This document shows, in pieces, positions 16,691 through 26,592 of a stretch of 64,000 bases of DNA (its first letter is position 1; each line of letters opens with the position of its first letter). Origin of the DNA: Rhodocyclaceae bacterium (GTDB taxonomy: Bacteria; Pseudomonadota; Gammaproteobacteria; Burkholderiales; Rhodocyclaceae); NCBI GenBank assembly GCA_019455325.1, contig JACFMQ010000015.1, positions 1-64,000 on the forward strand, in the 5' to 3' direction. The notes below the pieces were generated by a model. That model saw only the letters and a list, made by a program, of their open reading frames with translations, was not told where the DNA came from and did not search any database. A program made the position numbers and the translations under genes.

Positions 16691-16798
16691 CGTTCACGCC
16701 CGCGTCGAGCGCGCCGGTGCCGGCCACGGCTTGGGAACGCCGGCGTTCGTTTGCGCTCAAGGAACAGATACAGGCTTTCTTTCGTGAAGGATGCAATC

Positions 16799-17014
16799 GT
16801 GACCGACCATCAGATACGCACCGCCATCCGCGCCGGCTGGCCGTTCTTCGGCGTGACCTCGCGCGGCGAAATCCTCGCCCGCTACATCCCGACCGGTCCG
16901 GTGTTCCGCTGGACCAGGAACCACGTCATACCGATGCCGCTGCAGGGGAACGACCTGCTCTGGTGGTTGCGGGCGGCGGATGACGATGATTACCCGGAGG
17001 CGGAGGGGGAGTAA
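16799..17014 (+). CDS. Small hypothetical protein
   Basis: A GTG at 16799 with AAGGA seven bases upstream gives 71 residues (VTDHQIRTAIRAGWPFFGVT..., ending in the acidic tail DDDDYPEAEGE). It has no signal peptide and two tryptophan-containing segments (GPVFRWTRNH, NDLLWWLRAAD). I recognise no domain. Frame openness upstream to 16751 would need a TTG start without ribosome site. It stands alone between the terminator and the convergent amidotransferase gene. Confidence 0.5.
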   Translation: MTDHQIRTAIRAGWPFFGVTSRGEILARYIPTGPVFRWTRNHVIPMPLQGNDLLWWLRAADDDDYPEAEGE

Positions 17015-17054
17015 CCGGCCAATTGCTGCCGCTGGCCCGGCGGTCAGGCTCGTT

Positions 17055-17777
17055 TCACTTCTGGTTCTTGTAGTCCAGCATCAATCCATCCAGGAACAGG
17101 CACAGCTTGTGGTTCATATCGCGGAAGTCGTGCTCCCGGAGGATTTCGGGTTGCTGAACGAACCTGTGGCCGGCCAGTAAGGGCAATTCCTGTTCAGCTG
17201 CCTGAATCAGGAGTTCGACGACTTCCGGCGTGAACTCCATGTGGCATTGAAAGCCATATACCAGGTTCGAGTACTCGACTATTTGCCGGGGGCAGCCTTC
17301 GCTATACGCCAGAATCTTCGCGTCCGGCGTCAGACCGGGCATGTCGTTGTGCCAGTGCCCCACTTCCAGACTGTGTCCGAAATGGCTGAATTTCCGGTTA
17401 ACCAGCCCTTCCTCGGTAAGCATGATGGGGAACTTGCCGATCTCCTTCTCCGGGCTGTGGCCGAACTTCGCTCCGAGCGCCTCCCCGATGAGTTGGGAGC
17501 CCAGGCAAACGCCAAGCACTGCTTTCTGCGCCCTTACACATTCGGCAATCAGCGCCATCTCTGCCCGAGCATCAAAATGCGGGCATTCAGCGATGGTGGT
17601 CGCCGGAGACTGAGGTCCGCCAAGGACGATCAGAAGGTCTATGCCGTCAGCCGTCTCCGGCAGTGAATCTCCCAGGTAGACCCGAGAAAAGCCGATGGCA
17701 CAGCCACGGCTGCTGGCCCAGGTCTCGAATGCTCCGGGAGCTTCAAACGCTTCATGAACTACGAAATGCACGCGCAT
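17055..17777 (-). CDS. Class I glutamine amidotransferase-like protein
   Basis: The 240-residue protein has the class I amidotransferase triad: Cys91 in GVCLGSQLIGEALG, His179 and Glu181 in FQCHMEFT, and the oxyanion strand LGGPQSP. It resembles the stand-alone GMP-synthase-like glutaminases (for example gamma-glutamyl-spermidine/putrescine hydrolases or YfeJ types) rather than a synthase with its own second domain. The substrate cannot be assigned. It is 45 bp downstream of the exporter gene on the same strand and may be co-transcribed with it. Confidence 0.85.
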   Translation of the reverse strand: MRVHFVVHEAFEAPGAFETWASSRGCAIGFSRVYLGDSLPETADGIDLLIVLGGPQSPATTIAECPHFDARAEMALIAECVRAQKAVLGVCLGSQLIGEALGAKFGHSPEKEIGKFPIMLTEEGLVNRKFSHFGHSLEVGHWHNDMPGLTPDAKILAYSEGCPRQIVEYSNLVYGFQCHMEFTPEVVELLIQAAEQELPLLAGHRFVQQPEILREHDFRDMNHKLCLFLDGLMLDYKNQK

Positions 17778-17822
17778 ATTGTTTCGGCCCTGAATATCGA
17801 ATCTGTTGCTGCGGTACCCGTT

Positions 17823-19067
17823 TCAGCGATTCTGCATCTTCTTGCGGATGTTCGGAAGGAAAGCGGTTGCCAGGCCGAGCAGCGGCAGGAAGGAAGTCAG
17901 GCCGTAGACCCGGACGATCCCGTATCCATCCGCCAACTGTCCGAGTCCTGCCGCACCCACACCGCCGATGCCGAACATCAGACCGAACATCAAACCGGAG
18001 ACCAGACCGACACGACCCGGCACAGCCTCTTGGGCATAGACGACCAGCGCTGCGAACGCCGAGGACATCATCAGACCGATCACGCTCGCGAGAACGGCCG
18101 TCCAGAACAGATTTGCGTACGGTAAGGCCAACGCAAACGGGGCGACGCCGAGGAATGAAACCCAGATCACGGCCTTTCTGCCGATGCGGTCGCCGACCGG
18201 GCCGCCGGCAAAGGTGCCGATGGCCACGGAAGCCAGGAAAACGAACAGGAAGATCTGGCTCTCCCGGACATCCAGCCCGAATCGTTCAATCAGGTAAAAA
18301 GTGAAGTAGTTGGTAAAAGACGCGATATAGACGAATTTCGCAAACATCAGGACACAGATGACGGCAACGGCTCGAATGACGCCGGAACGGCCGAGCCCTT
18401 CCATCGGGTGGCGCGTCAATCTTTTCGATTGAACATGTCCGTGCGTGAGTGTCCATCTGGTGAGGCGAAACAGCACGGCGACAGCAATCAAGGCCGCCAC
18501 CATGAACCAGGCCACCGCCGACTGTCCATGCGGGATGACGATGGCTGCGGTGAGCAGCGGGCCGATCGCCGAGCCGGCATTGCCCCCCACCTGGAAGGTC
18601 GATTGCGCCGTTCCGAAGCGACCGCCGGACGCCAGCCGGGCCACCCGCGATGCTTCCGGGTGGAAGGTTGCCGACCCGATGCCGACAACCGCGGCAGCGA
18701 CGAGCAGCATGGGATAGCTGCCTGCCGTGGCCAGGAGCGCAATGCCCAGCAAGGTCACGATCATCCCGGAGGGGAGCAGGTAAGGCTTGGGGTGTCTATC
18801 GGTGTAGAGACCGACCCAGGGTTGCAACAGGGAAGCGGTCACCTGATAGGTGAGCGCAATCATGCCGATCTCGCTGAAATTGAGCGAAAACTGCGCCTTC
18901 AGCATCGGGTAGATGGCAGGCAACATCGCCTGGATCAGGTCATTCAGCAGGTGCGCGAACGCGGCCGCACCGACGATACGCACGAAAAAGGTCGCTTTCT
19001 CGGGCGCTACCGTCGATGTCGCAGGCGAGACAGGCGTGTTGTCGAGGACTGCTGTCTTGGTCGTCAT
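17823..19067 (-). CDS. MFS transporter, fosmidomycin resistance (Fsr) family
   Basis: A 414-residue major facilitator protein with twelve predicted membrane helices. Family marks are AFAHLLNDLIQAMLPAIYPML in helix 1, WVGLYTDRHPKPYLLP in the 2-3 loop, and GIGSATFHPEASRVARLASGGRFG after helix 4, which are typical of the Fsr group. Members export small drugs such as fosmidomycin or 2-nitroimidazoles. ATG 19067 is chosen; the frame runs to 19274 without a membrane-protein-like start. A divergent AraC regulator lies 124 bp away and probably controls it. Confidence 0.87.
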   Translation of the reverse strand: MTTKTAVLDNTPVSPATSTVAPEKATFFVRIVGAAAFAHLLNDLIQAMLPAIYPMLKAQFSLNFSEIGMIALTYQVTASLLQPWVGLYTDRHPKPYLLPSGMIVTLLGIALLATAGSYPMLLVAAAVVGIGSATFHPEASRVARLASGGRFGTAQSTFQVGGNAGSAIGPLLTAAIVIPHGQSAVAWFMVAALIAVAVLFRLTRWTLTHGHVQSKRLTRHPMEGLGRSGVIRAVAVICVLMFAKFVYIASFTNYFTFYLIERFGLDVRESQIFLFVFLASVAIGTFAGGPVGDRIGRKAVIWVSFLGVAPFALALPYANLFWTAVLASVIGLMMSSAFAALVVYAQEAVPGRVGLVSGLMFGLMFGIGGVGAAGLGQLADGYGIVRVYGLTSFLPLLGLATAFLPNIRKKMQNR

Positions 19068-19191
19068 AGGTCGTTCACCGAATGCAGCTTGCTGACTGAA
19101 GGTGCGCGCCAGGCACCAACAGGCATCCAGTGTAGGAGGAGTACGACAGGCCGTCTCGCGCCAACCTGCCGAAAGATGTAGAATTTCTGCC

Positions 19192-19965
19192 ATGCCAGTA
19201 CAAGCGTCCAACAAGTACCAGAACTTCCACGACCTGCCACGCTTGTTGGTTGCCATGGAAAACATGTGGCCCACCGGCGCATCGACCGGATGGCACGCGC
19301 ACCCGAGAGGACAGCTCCTCTACGCCATCAAGGGCGTGATGATCGTTCAATCGGATGCAGGGACTTGGGTGGTTCCCCCGAATCGCGCACTCTGGATGGT
19401 GCCCGGCCTGCGTCACAACGTCACGATGTCCGGTGACGTGGAGATGCGCACGGCCTACATCGATTCGAACCTGATTCAGAACCTTCCCGGGCAGACGTGC
19501 GTCATCAATGTATCCCCGCTCCTGCGGGAACTATTGGTGGAAGCCGTCCGAATCCCCTTGAACAGCGAGATCAGCCCGAGAGACGAGCGACTCGTTGGCC
19601 TGCTGATCGACGAGATGAAAGCTTCAAGCGCCATTCCCCTGCATTTGCCGATGCCGAGTGACCCGCGGCTTGCGACCCTGTGCCAATCGCTGATCGAGCA
19701 GCCGGCTGACCGCTCGAGCGCGAAGACGTGGGCCGAAGCGATAGGCATGGGGGAAAGAACGCTTCACCGGCTGTTCTCCCAAGAGACAGGGATGACATTC
19801 TCACAATGGCGCGAGCAGGCCAGGCTTTTGTCAGCCCTCAGGGAAATTGCAGAAGGAAAGAAGGGGATCGAGGTTGCCTTCAATTGTGGATACGCCAGCC
19901 AAAGCGCCTTCTCTGCGATGTTCCGGCGCCACTTCGGCGTATCGCCATCGGCGTTTTACCGTTAG
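19192..19965 (+). CDS. AraC family regulator, NimR-like
   Basis: The 257-residue protein has an N-terminal cupin (GWHAHPRGQLLYAIKGVMIV, WVVPPNRALWMVPGLRHNV) and a C-terminal pair of helix-turn-helix motifs (SAKTWAEAIGMGERTLHRLFSQETG; IEVAFNCGYASQSAFSAMFRRHFGVSPSAFYR in parts). It is the same architecture as E. coli NimR, an AraC repressor encoded next to an MFS exporter. Divergence from the Fsr-type gene with a 124-bp gap supports a local regulator of export. ATG 19192 is chosen; the upstream frame lacks homology. Confidence 0.88.
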   Translation: MPVQASNKYQNFHDLPRLLVAMENMWPTGASTGWHAHPRGQLLYAIKGVMIVQSDAGTWVVPPNRALWMVPGLRHNVTMSGDVEMRTAYIDSNLIQNLPGQTCVINVSPLLRELLVEAVRIPLNSEISPRDERLVGLLIDEMKASSAIPLHLPMPSDPRLATLCQSLIEQPADRSSAKTWAEAIGMGERTLHRLFSQETGMTFSQWREQARLLSALREIAEGKKGIEVAFNCGYASQSAFSAMFRRHFGVSPSAFYR

Positions 19966-20000
19966 GTCTGCAGACGGCCTGTACGCCTGGCTTGGGTCGA

Positions 20001-20042
20001 TGAATGAAAAGGGCTGCCACCGGCAGCCTTCTTTTCATTCAT
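20001..20042. terminator. Bidirectional terminator between the AraC gene and purL
   Basis: A long palindrome, TGAATGAAAAGG-GCTGCC / GGCAGCC-TTCTTTTCATTCA, with stem GGCTGCC (20012-20018) and GGCAGCC (20022-20028). It has A-rich and T-rich flanks on opposite sides, so it can end the rightward araC transcript and the leftward purL transcript. Confidence 0.87.
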
Positions 20043-20065
20043 CGCCCGCAAGACGATTCCGCCCT

Positions 20066-23000
20066 CTACCCCACCCACTTCCGCGCATTGCGGAACATGC
20101 GCAGCCACGGCGAATCCTCGCCGAGGTCCGCCGGGTGCCAGGACATCTGCACCGTGCGGAACACCCGCTCCGGGTGCGGCATCATGATCGTGAAGCGGCC
20201 ATCCGCGGTGGTCACGCCGGTGAGACCCTGCGGCGAGCCGTTCGGGTTGTACGGATAGACCTCGGTGGCGTTGCCGGCGTTGTCGAGGTAGCGCATCGCC
20301 ACGAGCGCGCGGCCGACATCGCCGGTCTCCGAGAAGTCGGCGCGGCCCTCGCCGTGCGAGACGACCACCGGCAGGCGGCTCCCCGCCATGCCGGCGAAGA
20401 AGATCGACGGCGATTCCGGCACCTCGACCATGGTGAAGCGCGCCTCGAACTGCTCGACGCGGTTCCTGACGAAGCGCGGCCAGTGTTCGGCGCCCGGCAC
20501 CAGCGTCTTGAGCGCGCTCATCATCTGGCAGCCGTTGCAGACGCCGAGCGCGAAGGTGTCCGGGCGGGCGAAGAAGGCGGAAAACTCGTCGCGCGCGCGG
20601 CCGTTGAAGAGGATGGTGCGCGCCCAGCCCTGGCCGGCGCCGAGCACGTCGCCGTAGGAGAAGCCGCCGCAGGCCACCGCGCCCTTGAAGTCCTTGAGGA
20701 AGACGCGGCCGGCGAGGATGTCGCTCATGTGCACGTCCACCGCCGTGAAGCCGGCGCGGTCGAAGGCGGCGGCCATCTCGACGTGGCCGTTCACGCCCTG
20801 CTCGCGCAGGATCGCCACCTGCGGGCGCACGCCGGTGGCAATGAACGGCGCAGCGACGTCCTCGGCCGCATCGAAGCTCAGGTTCACCGACAGGCCCTTG
20901 TCGCCGGCATCCAGAATGCGGTCGTATTCCTGCTGCGCGCATTCCGGATCGTCGCGCAGCGACTGCATGCGGTAGCTGGTCTCCGACCAGGCGCGCTGCA
21001 GATCGACGCGCTTCTCGCGCAGCACGGCCCTGGCGTTGCGGATGACGCGCAGTTCGTCCCACGGATTCGGGTAGCCGACGAAGGTCGCGCAGGCGCCCAG
21101 CCCGGCGGCGCGCAGCACGCCCATCGCCGCCTCGCGGTCCTTGCGGCGGATCTGCACGACGGCGCCGAGTTCCTCGTTGAACAGCGCGCGCATCAGCATC
21201 TCGAAGGAGCGGCCGCCGAGCAGCTCGGGCTTCTTCTCGTTGCCGTCGACGTCGGCCATCAGCGGGTCGTAGCACAGCCCGTCGAGGTCGAGCGAGACGC
21301 CGCAGCGCGCGGCGAAGGCCATCTCGGCGACGGCGGCGAAGAGGCCGCCGTCGGAGCGGTCGTGGTAGGCGAGCAGCAGGTCGTCGGCGGCGAGCTGGCG
21401 CACGGCACCGAAGAAGGCGGCGAGCCGCTGCGGTTCGTCGACGTCGGGCGCGTCCGAGCCGGTGGCGTTGTACACCTGCGCCAGCGCCGAGCCGCCGATG
21501 CGGTTCTTGCCTGCGCCGAGGTCGATCAGCAGCAGGTCGGTCTCGCCGGCGTCGAGCACCAGTTGCGGCGTCAGCGTGCGGCGCGCGTCCGAGACGCGGG
21601 CGAAGGCCGTGACGATCAAGGAGAGCGGCGACACCACCTGCTTCTTCTCGCCGCCGTCGTCCCAGGCCGTGCGCATGGACAGCGAATCCTTGCCGACCGG
21701 GATCGATACGCCGATCTTCCGGCACAGGTCGGAGACCGCGCGCACCGTGTCGAACAGGCGCGCGTCCTCGCCCGGCGCGCCGGCCGCGGCCATCCAGTTG
21801 GCCGAGAGCTTGACGTCGCCGAGCCGGTCGACGTTCGCCGCGGCGACGTTGGTGATCGCCTCGCCGACCGCCATGCGGCCGGAGGCCGGCGCGTCGAGCA
21901 CGGCGAGCGGCGTGCGCTCGCCCATGGCGAAGGCTTCGCCGACGTAGCCCTGAAAGCCCATCAGCGTCACCGCCACGTCGGCCACCGGCACCTGCCACGG
22001 GCCGACCATCTGGTCGCGCGCAGTGAGGCCGCCGACGCTGCGGTCGCCGATGGAAATAAGGAAGGTCTTGTCGGCCACCGCCGGCAGGCGCAGCACGCGG
22101 TAGGCGGCGTCCTTCAGTTCGAGCGCGGCGACGTCGAGCGGCACGCTCGCCGGCGGCAGGTGCGCGACCGTGCGCGTCATGCGCGGCGGCTTGCCCAGGA
22201 GCGCGTCCATGTCCATGTCCACCGGCCGGTTGCCGAAGTGGCGGTCGGCGACGATCAGGCGCGTCTCCGCCGTGGCCTGGCCGACGACGGCGAACGGGCA
22301 GCGCTCGCGCTCGCACATCAGCGCGAACTCTTCGAGCCGCGACGGCGGAATCGCCAGCACGTAGCGTTCCTGCGCCTCGTTGCACCAGATCTCGGCCGGC
22401 GACATGCCCGGCTCCTCGATCTTCACCTCGCGCAGCTCGAAATGCGCGCCGACGCCCGCCCCATGCGCCAGTTCCGGCAGCGCGTTGGAGATGCCGCCGG
22501 CGCCGACGTCGTGGATCGACAGGATCGGGTTGCCGTCGCCCGGCGCCGCCGGATCGTTCTGCGGCACGCCCATCTGCCAGCAGCGGTCGATGACTTCCTG
22601 CGCGCGCCGCTGGATTTCCGGGTTGCCGCGCTGCACCGAGGCGAAATCGAGGTCCTCGGTGTTGCTGCCGGTGCTCATCGACGAGGCGGCGCCGCCGCCC
22701 AGGCCGATCAGCATGCCCGGCCCGCCGAGCTGGATGAGCAGCGTGCCGGCCGGGAAAGTCGGCGCCTTGAACGCCTGCCCGGCCTGGATGCTGCCGAGGC
22801 CGCCGGCGATCATGATCGGCTTGTGGTAGCCCTTCACTTCGTCGCCGACCTGCTGCTCGTAGGTGCGGAAGTAGCCGGTGAGGTTCGGCCGGCCGAACTC
22901 GTTGTTGAAGGCGGCAGCGCCGATCGGCCCCTCGATCATGATCGACAGCGCGGACGCGATGCGCGACGGCCGGCCGATGCTCTTCTCCCACGGCTGCGGC

Positions 23001-24028
23001 GCGTCCGGGATGTTCAGGTTGGAGACGGTGAAGCCGCACAGGCCGGCCTTCGGCTTCGAGCCGCGGCCGGTGGCGCCCTCGTCGCGGATCTCGCCGCCGG
23101 AGCCGGTCGAGGCGCCGGGAAAGGGCGAGATCGCCGTCGGGTGGTTGTGCGTCTCGACCTTCATCAGGATGTGCGTCGGCTCCTCGCGGTAGCCGTAGCG
23201 GCCGCGCGCGTCCGGGTAGAAGCGCGGGATCGTCGCGCCCTCGATCACCGAGGCGTTGTCCGAGTAGGCGACGACGGTGCCCGCCGGATGCGCCTGGTGC
23301 GTCTCGCGGATCATGCCGAACAGCGTCTCTGCCTTCTTCTCGCCGTCGATCACCCACGAGGCGTTGAAGATCTTGTGCCGGCAGTGCTCGGAGTTGGCCT
23401 GCGCGAACATCATCAGCTCGACGTCGGTCGGGTTGCGGCCGGCCTTCGTGAAGATGTCGAGCAGGTAGTCGATCTCGTCCTCGGAGAGCGCCAGCCCGAG
23501 CCGGCCGTTGGCCTCGACCAGCGCCGCGCGGCCGCCGGCGAGCGCGTCGACGGTGGCCAGCGGCTTCGGCGCGAAGTGGCGGAAGAGTTCGGCGGTTTCG
23601 GCGAAGTCGGCCATCACCGATTCGGTCATGCGGTCGTGCAGCAGGCCGGCGATGCGGCGCCGCGCGTCGTCCGGGAAATCCTTGCCGGCGACGCGGAAGG
23701 CGATGCCGCGCTCGATCCGCTCGACGGCGTCGAAGCCGCAGTTCCACGCGATGTCGGTGGCCTTCGACGACCACGGCGAGATGGTGCCGACGCGCGGCAC
23801 GACGAGGAACAGCGCGCCGGCACCATCTTCTTCGGGCCGCGCTTCAAGCAGCGCCGCCAGCCCCTGCCGCGCCTCGTCCGAGAGCGGCGAGCGCAGCGCG
23901 ACGAAGTGCCAGTAGTCCGCGGTCACGCCAATGATGCCGGGAACCGCGGCGGCCAGCGTCTGCCGGAGCCGCTGCAGGCGGAAAGCAGAAAAGGCGGGGG
24001 CGCCGCGAAGGAAGGAAATCTGGGCCAT
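20066..24028 (-). CDS. purL: Phosphoribosylformylglycinamidine synthase
   Basis: A full-length 1320-residue PurL, the large single-chain type of Proteobacteria. It converts FGAR, glutamine and ATP to FGAM in purine synthesis. Segments seen: N-terminal PurS-like part, the [16 protein letters not shown] loop, synthetase domain ([29 protein letters not shown] in parts), a second pseudo-synthetase half, and a C-terminal glutaminase with Cys in [12 protein letters not shown] and His in PHPERVFR. Start ATG 24028 follows GGAAGGAAA; the frame upstream to 24076 overlaps the promoter. It is monocistronic, ending at the shared terminator. Confidence 0.98.
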   Translation of the reverse strand: MAQISFLRGAPAFSAFRLQRLRQTLAAAVPGIIGVTADYWHFVALRSPLSDEARQGLAALLEARPEEDGAGALFLVVPRVGTISPWSSKATDIAWNCGFDAVERIERGIAFRVAGKDFPDDARRRIAGLLHDRMTESVMADFAETAELFRHFAPKPLATVDALAGGRAALVEANGRLGLALSEDEIDYLLDIFTKAGRNPTDVELMMFAQANSEHCRHKIFNASWVIDGEKKAETLFGMIRETHQAHPAGTVVAYSDNASVIEGATIPRFYPDARGRYGYREEPTHILMKVETHNHPTAISPFPGASTGSGGEIRDEGATGRGSKPKAGLCGFTVSNLNIPDAPQPWEKSIGRPSRIASALSIMIEGPIGAAAFNNEFGRPNLTGYFRTYEQQVGDEVKGYHKPIMIAGGLGSIQAGQAFKAPTFPAGTLLIQLGGPGMLIGLGGGAASSMSTGSNTEDLDFASVQRGNPEIQRRAQEVIDRCWQMGVPQNDPAAPGDGNPILSIHDVGAGGISNALPELAHGAGVGAHFELREVKIEEPGMSPAEIWCNEAQERYVLAIPPSRLEEFALMCERERCPFAVVGQATAETRLIVADRHFGNRPVDMDMDALLGKPPRMTRTVAHLPPASVPLDVAALELKDAAYRVLRLPAVADKTFLISIGDRSVGGLTARDQMVGPWQVPVADVAVTLMGFQGYVGEAFAMGERTPLAVLDAPASGRMAVGEAITNVAAANVDRLGDVKLSANWMAAAGAPGEDARLFDTVRAVSDLCRKIGVSIPVGKDSLSMRTAWDDGGEKKQVVSPLSLIVTAFARVSDARRTLTPQLVLDAGETDLLLIDLGAGKNRIGGSALAQVYNATGSDAPDVDEPQRLAAFFGAVRQLAADDLLLAYHDRSDGGLFAAVAEMAFAARCGVSLDLDGLCYDPLMADVDGNEKKPELLGGRSFEMLMRALFNEELGAVVQIRRKDREAAMGVLRAAGLGACATFVGYPNPWDELRVIRNARAVLREKRVDLQRAWSETSYRMQSLRDDPECAQQEYDRILDAGDKGLSVNLSFDAAEDVAAPFIATGVRPQVAILREQGVNGHVEMAAAFDRAGFTAVDVHMSDILAGRVFLKDFKGAVACGGFSYGDVLGAGQGWARTILFNGRARDEFSAFFARPDTFALGVCNGCQMMSALKTLVPGAEHWPRFVRNRVEQFEARFTMVEVPESPSIFFAGMAGSRLPVVVSHGEGRADFSETGDVGRALVAMRYLDNAGNATEVYPYNPNGSPQGLTGVTTADGRFTIMMPHPERVFRTVQMSWHPADLGEDSPWLRMFRNARKWVG

Positions 24029-24075
24029 GGCGGAAACGGCGGAGATGCCGGAAAAAGGGATTCGGAGAGGCGGCA

Positions 24076-24081
24076 ATTATA
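24076..24081 (-). promoter_or_regulatory. Candidate -10 element (TATAAT) for purL
   Basis: On the minus strand TATAAT lies 48 bases before the purL start, within GC-rich DNA. The predicted leader is about 40 nt. I see no clear -35 and no PurR-type palindrome. Confidence 0.5.
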
Positions 24082-24107
24082 GCCGAGAGCGGCCCCGCCC
24101 CGCCGCC

Positions 24108-25628
24108 TCAGGAACGGGCATGGCGCTCGCCGGCGGCGCGGACGACGACGCGGTTGCGGCCGGAAGCCTTGGCCGTGTGCAGCGCGGCGTCGGCGCGCGC
24201 GAGCAGGGCGTCGACCGAGGCGTCGTCGGCCGCGCCCTGGGTGACGCCGACGCTGACCGTGAAGCGGACCGTGCCGTGCTCGGTCTCGATGGCGATGCCG
24301 GCGATGGCGCCGCGGATGCGCTCGGCGACGATCTCCGCCTGCTCGGCGCGCGTGCCCGGCAGCAGGACGGCGAACTCCTCGCCGCCGAGGCGGCCGATGG
24401 CGTCCATCTCGCGCAGGCAGCGCGCCGCCGTCCGGACCAGGGCGCGCAGCGCCTCGTCGCCGACGGCGTGGCCGTAGCCGTCGTTGATCTGCTTGAAGAA
24501 GTCGAGATCGACGACCATCAGCGACAGCAGCGTATCGTGCCGGCGGTCGCGGGCGAATTCGCGGTAGAGCAGCGACAGGAAGTGATGGCGGTTGTAGGCG
24601 CCGGTCGTCGGGTCGGTGGTCGCCAGGCGCTGCAGCTCGGCGTCGCGCGTCGCCAGCTCGACGCGCGCGCGCGCCAGGCGCGAGGCGAGGAGCAGCGCGG
24701 CGGCGCTGACGCCGCCGGCGAACAGCGCGACGATCAGCGCCTGCCGCCGCCACTGGCCGAGGACGTCGTCGGCGGGGACCGACACCGCAAGCACCAGCGG
24801 CAGGTCGCCGAGCGCGGCATAGCCGACGTACTTCTCCTGCGCGTCGGTCGTCGCCCGCGCGATGTGGCCGAAGCCGCGCTCGGCGCGCGGCAGCAGCTCG
24901 CGATAGAGCTCGCCGCCGGCCATCGAGCGGCCGATCAGGCGCTCGTCGTGCGGGGTACGGGCGAGGAGCACGCCGTCGCGGCGCATCAGCGCGACGGCGC
25001 CGTTCGGCCGCATGCGCACCTCCTCGTAGAGCGAGAGGAGCGCCGACAGCTCGACGGTGGCGACCAGCGCGGCGGCCTCCGGCCGCCCCTGCGTCAGCCG
25101 GTGCGCGACCGGGATCCGCCAGACGCCGTTCGGCCCGCTCGCCTGCGGCGCGCCGACGTGGAAGTGCCGCAGGTCGCCGCCGACGGCGGCGCGGAAGAAG
25201 TCGTCGTCGCCGAGCGGCCGCTCGCCGGCCGAGCGCGGCAGGAGCGTGCCGTCGCCGGTCGCCAGCCGGATGTCGACGGCGTTGCCGGAGCGCCGGCGGA
25301 AGTCGTCGATCAGGCGCTGGAAGCCGGCGTCGCTGCGCGGGTCGCGCTGCGGGTTGTCGGCGATCCACTGGTCGGCGACGCCGAGGAAGAGGTCGACCGT
25401 GCGGAACAGGCGGCGCGTCTGCTCCTCGGCCGCGTGGTTCAGGCCGCGGAGGATCCGCTCGGCGCCGGTGATGGCCTCCTGGCGGGCGCCGACCGTCCAG
25501 TAGGCGACGAAGGACCAGAGGAGGACGAGGAACAGCGCCGCCGCCGCGAAAACCGGGCGCGCCGCGCGCGCGGCGGCGGGCGCGGCGTTTCCTGCGGAGG
25601 GTCCGGCGATGGGCGGCGGGGCGGGCAT
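24108..25628 (-). CDS. Membrane-bound diguanylate cyclase
   Basis: A 506-residue protein with an N-terminal membrane helix (FAAAALFLVLLWSFVAYWTV), a periplasmic sensor resembling double-Cache (RRLFRTVDLFLGVADQWI; FFRAAVGGDLRHFHVGAP), a second helix near residue 300-320 (ALIVALFAGGVSAAALLLAS) and a GGDEF domain. The active-site motif is GGEEF (GRLGGEEFAVLLPG) and an inhibitory RxxD site (REMD) precedes it, so it should make cyclic di-GMP with product feedback. ATG 25628 is chosen. It lies alone, divergent from the thioredoxin-like gene. Confidence 0.92.
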   Translation of the reverse strand: MPAPPPIAGPSAGNAAPAAARAARPVFAAAALFLVLLWSFVAYWTVGARQEAITGAERILRGLNHAAEEQTRRLFRTVDLFLGVADQWIADNPQRDPRSDAGFQRLIDDFRRRSGNAVDIRLATGDGTLLPRSAGERPLGDDDFFRAAVGGDLRHFHVGAPQASGPNGVWRIPVAHRLTQGRPEAAALVATVELSALLSLYEEVRMRPNGAVALMRRDGVLLARTPHDERLIGRSMAGGELYRELLPRAERGFGHIARATTDAQEKYVGYAALGDLPLVLAVSVPADDVLGQWRRQALIVALFAGGVSAAALLLASRLARARVELATRDAELQRLATTDPTTGAYNRHHFLSLLYREFARDRRHDTLLSLMVVDLDFFKQINDGYGHAVGDEALRALVRTAARCLREMDAIGRLGGEEFAVLLPGTRAEQAEIVAERIRGAIAGIAIETEHGTVRFTVSVGVTQGAADDASVDALLARADAALHTAKASGRNRVVVRAAGERHARS

Positions 25629-25740
25629 GGAAAGGATTCTAGCCCGAAACCATGGCGACGGCATGGCCTTGCCGAAGCCGCGGGCGATGGCCGGCGAATG
25701 CGCGATAATCGGGTCTTTCAGCGAACGGGACGAAGAACCG

Positions 25741-26592
25741 ATGAGCCAGTTTTCCTACGATGTCGGTCTCGACAATTTTCAGAGCGGCGTACTCGAAGCC
25801 TCGCGCACGGCGCCGGTGGTGGTCGATTTCTGGGCACCATGGTGCCAGCCCTGTCAGACGCTCAAGCCGCTGCTCGAAAAGCTGGCCGAGGAATACGGCG
25901 GCCGCTTCCTGCTGGCCAAGGTGAACGCCGACGAATACCCGGAGATCGCGCAGCAGTTCGGCGTACGCAGCATCCCGGCGGTGAAGGTGGTGTTCGACGG
26001 CCGCCTCGTCGACGAGTTCACCGGCGCGCTGCCGGAGGCCGAGCTGCGCGCCTTCATCGACCGCCTGACGCCGTCGCCGGCCGACCCGCTGCGCGAAGAG
26101 GCGGCGGCGCTCGCCGCCGAGGGCCGCAGCGAGGAGGCGCTGGCCTGCCTGGCCGAGGCCGGCCGGCTCGACCCGGCGAACGAGGCGGTACGCCTCGACG
26201 CCGCCGAGCTGCTGCTCGAACTCGGCCGCGGCGACGAGGCTCACGCCCTGCTCGGCGCCGACTTCGTCCAGGAGGCCGAACGCGCCGAGGCGCTGAAAAA
26301 GCGCCTCGAACTGGCCGAGACGAAGGTGGACACCGCGGCCCTCGACGCGCGGCTGGCCGCCGACGCCAATGACCACGCGGCGCGCCTCGAACGCGCGCGC
26401 GCGCTGGCCGGCGCCGGCCGCTACCGCGAGGCGCTGGAGGACGCCATGGAGGTGGTCCGCCGCGACCGCTTCCACGACGAGGGCGCCGGCCGCAAGGCGA
26501 TGCTCGAACTGTTCGCCCTGCTCGCCGGCAGCGAGCAGTACGACGACCTCGTGCGCGAATACCGGCGCGCGCTGTCGACGGCGCTGAACTAG
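25741..26592 (+). CDS. cnoX: Thioredoxin-domain co-chaperone, CnoX/YbbN type
   Basis: The 283-residue protein starts MSQFSYDVG, has an N-terminal thioredoxin fold with WAPWCQPC (Cys35, Cys38), and then about 170 residues of TPR-like helices (EEAAALAAEGRSEEALACLAEAGRL; ERARALAGAGRYREALEDAMEVV in parts). This is the architecture of CnoX, which holds proteins under oxidative stress and hands them to GroEL and DnaK. E. coli CnoX has SxxC and no reductase activity; here both cysteines are present, so it may be redox-active, as in Caulobacter CnoX. ATG 25741 is the family start. Confidence 0.9.
   Translation: MSQFSYDVGLDNFQSGVLEASRTAPVVVDFWAPWCQPCQTLKPLLEKLAEEYGGRFLLAKVNADEYPEIAQQFGVRSIPAVKVVFDGRLVDEFTGALPEAELRAFIDRLTPSPADPLREEAAALAAEGRSEEALACLAEAGRLDPANEAVRLDAAELLLELGRGDEAHALLGADFVQEAERAEALKKRLELAETKVDTAALDARLAADANDHAARLERARALAGAGRYREALEDAMEVVRRDRFHDEGAGRKAMLELFALLAGSEQYDDLVREYRRALSTALN

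Noticed and set aside
19847-24082. A 1411-codon plus-strand frame opposite purL
   Set aside because: Antisense of a full-length, well-conserved purL; no recognisable domain.
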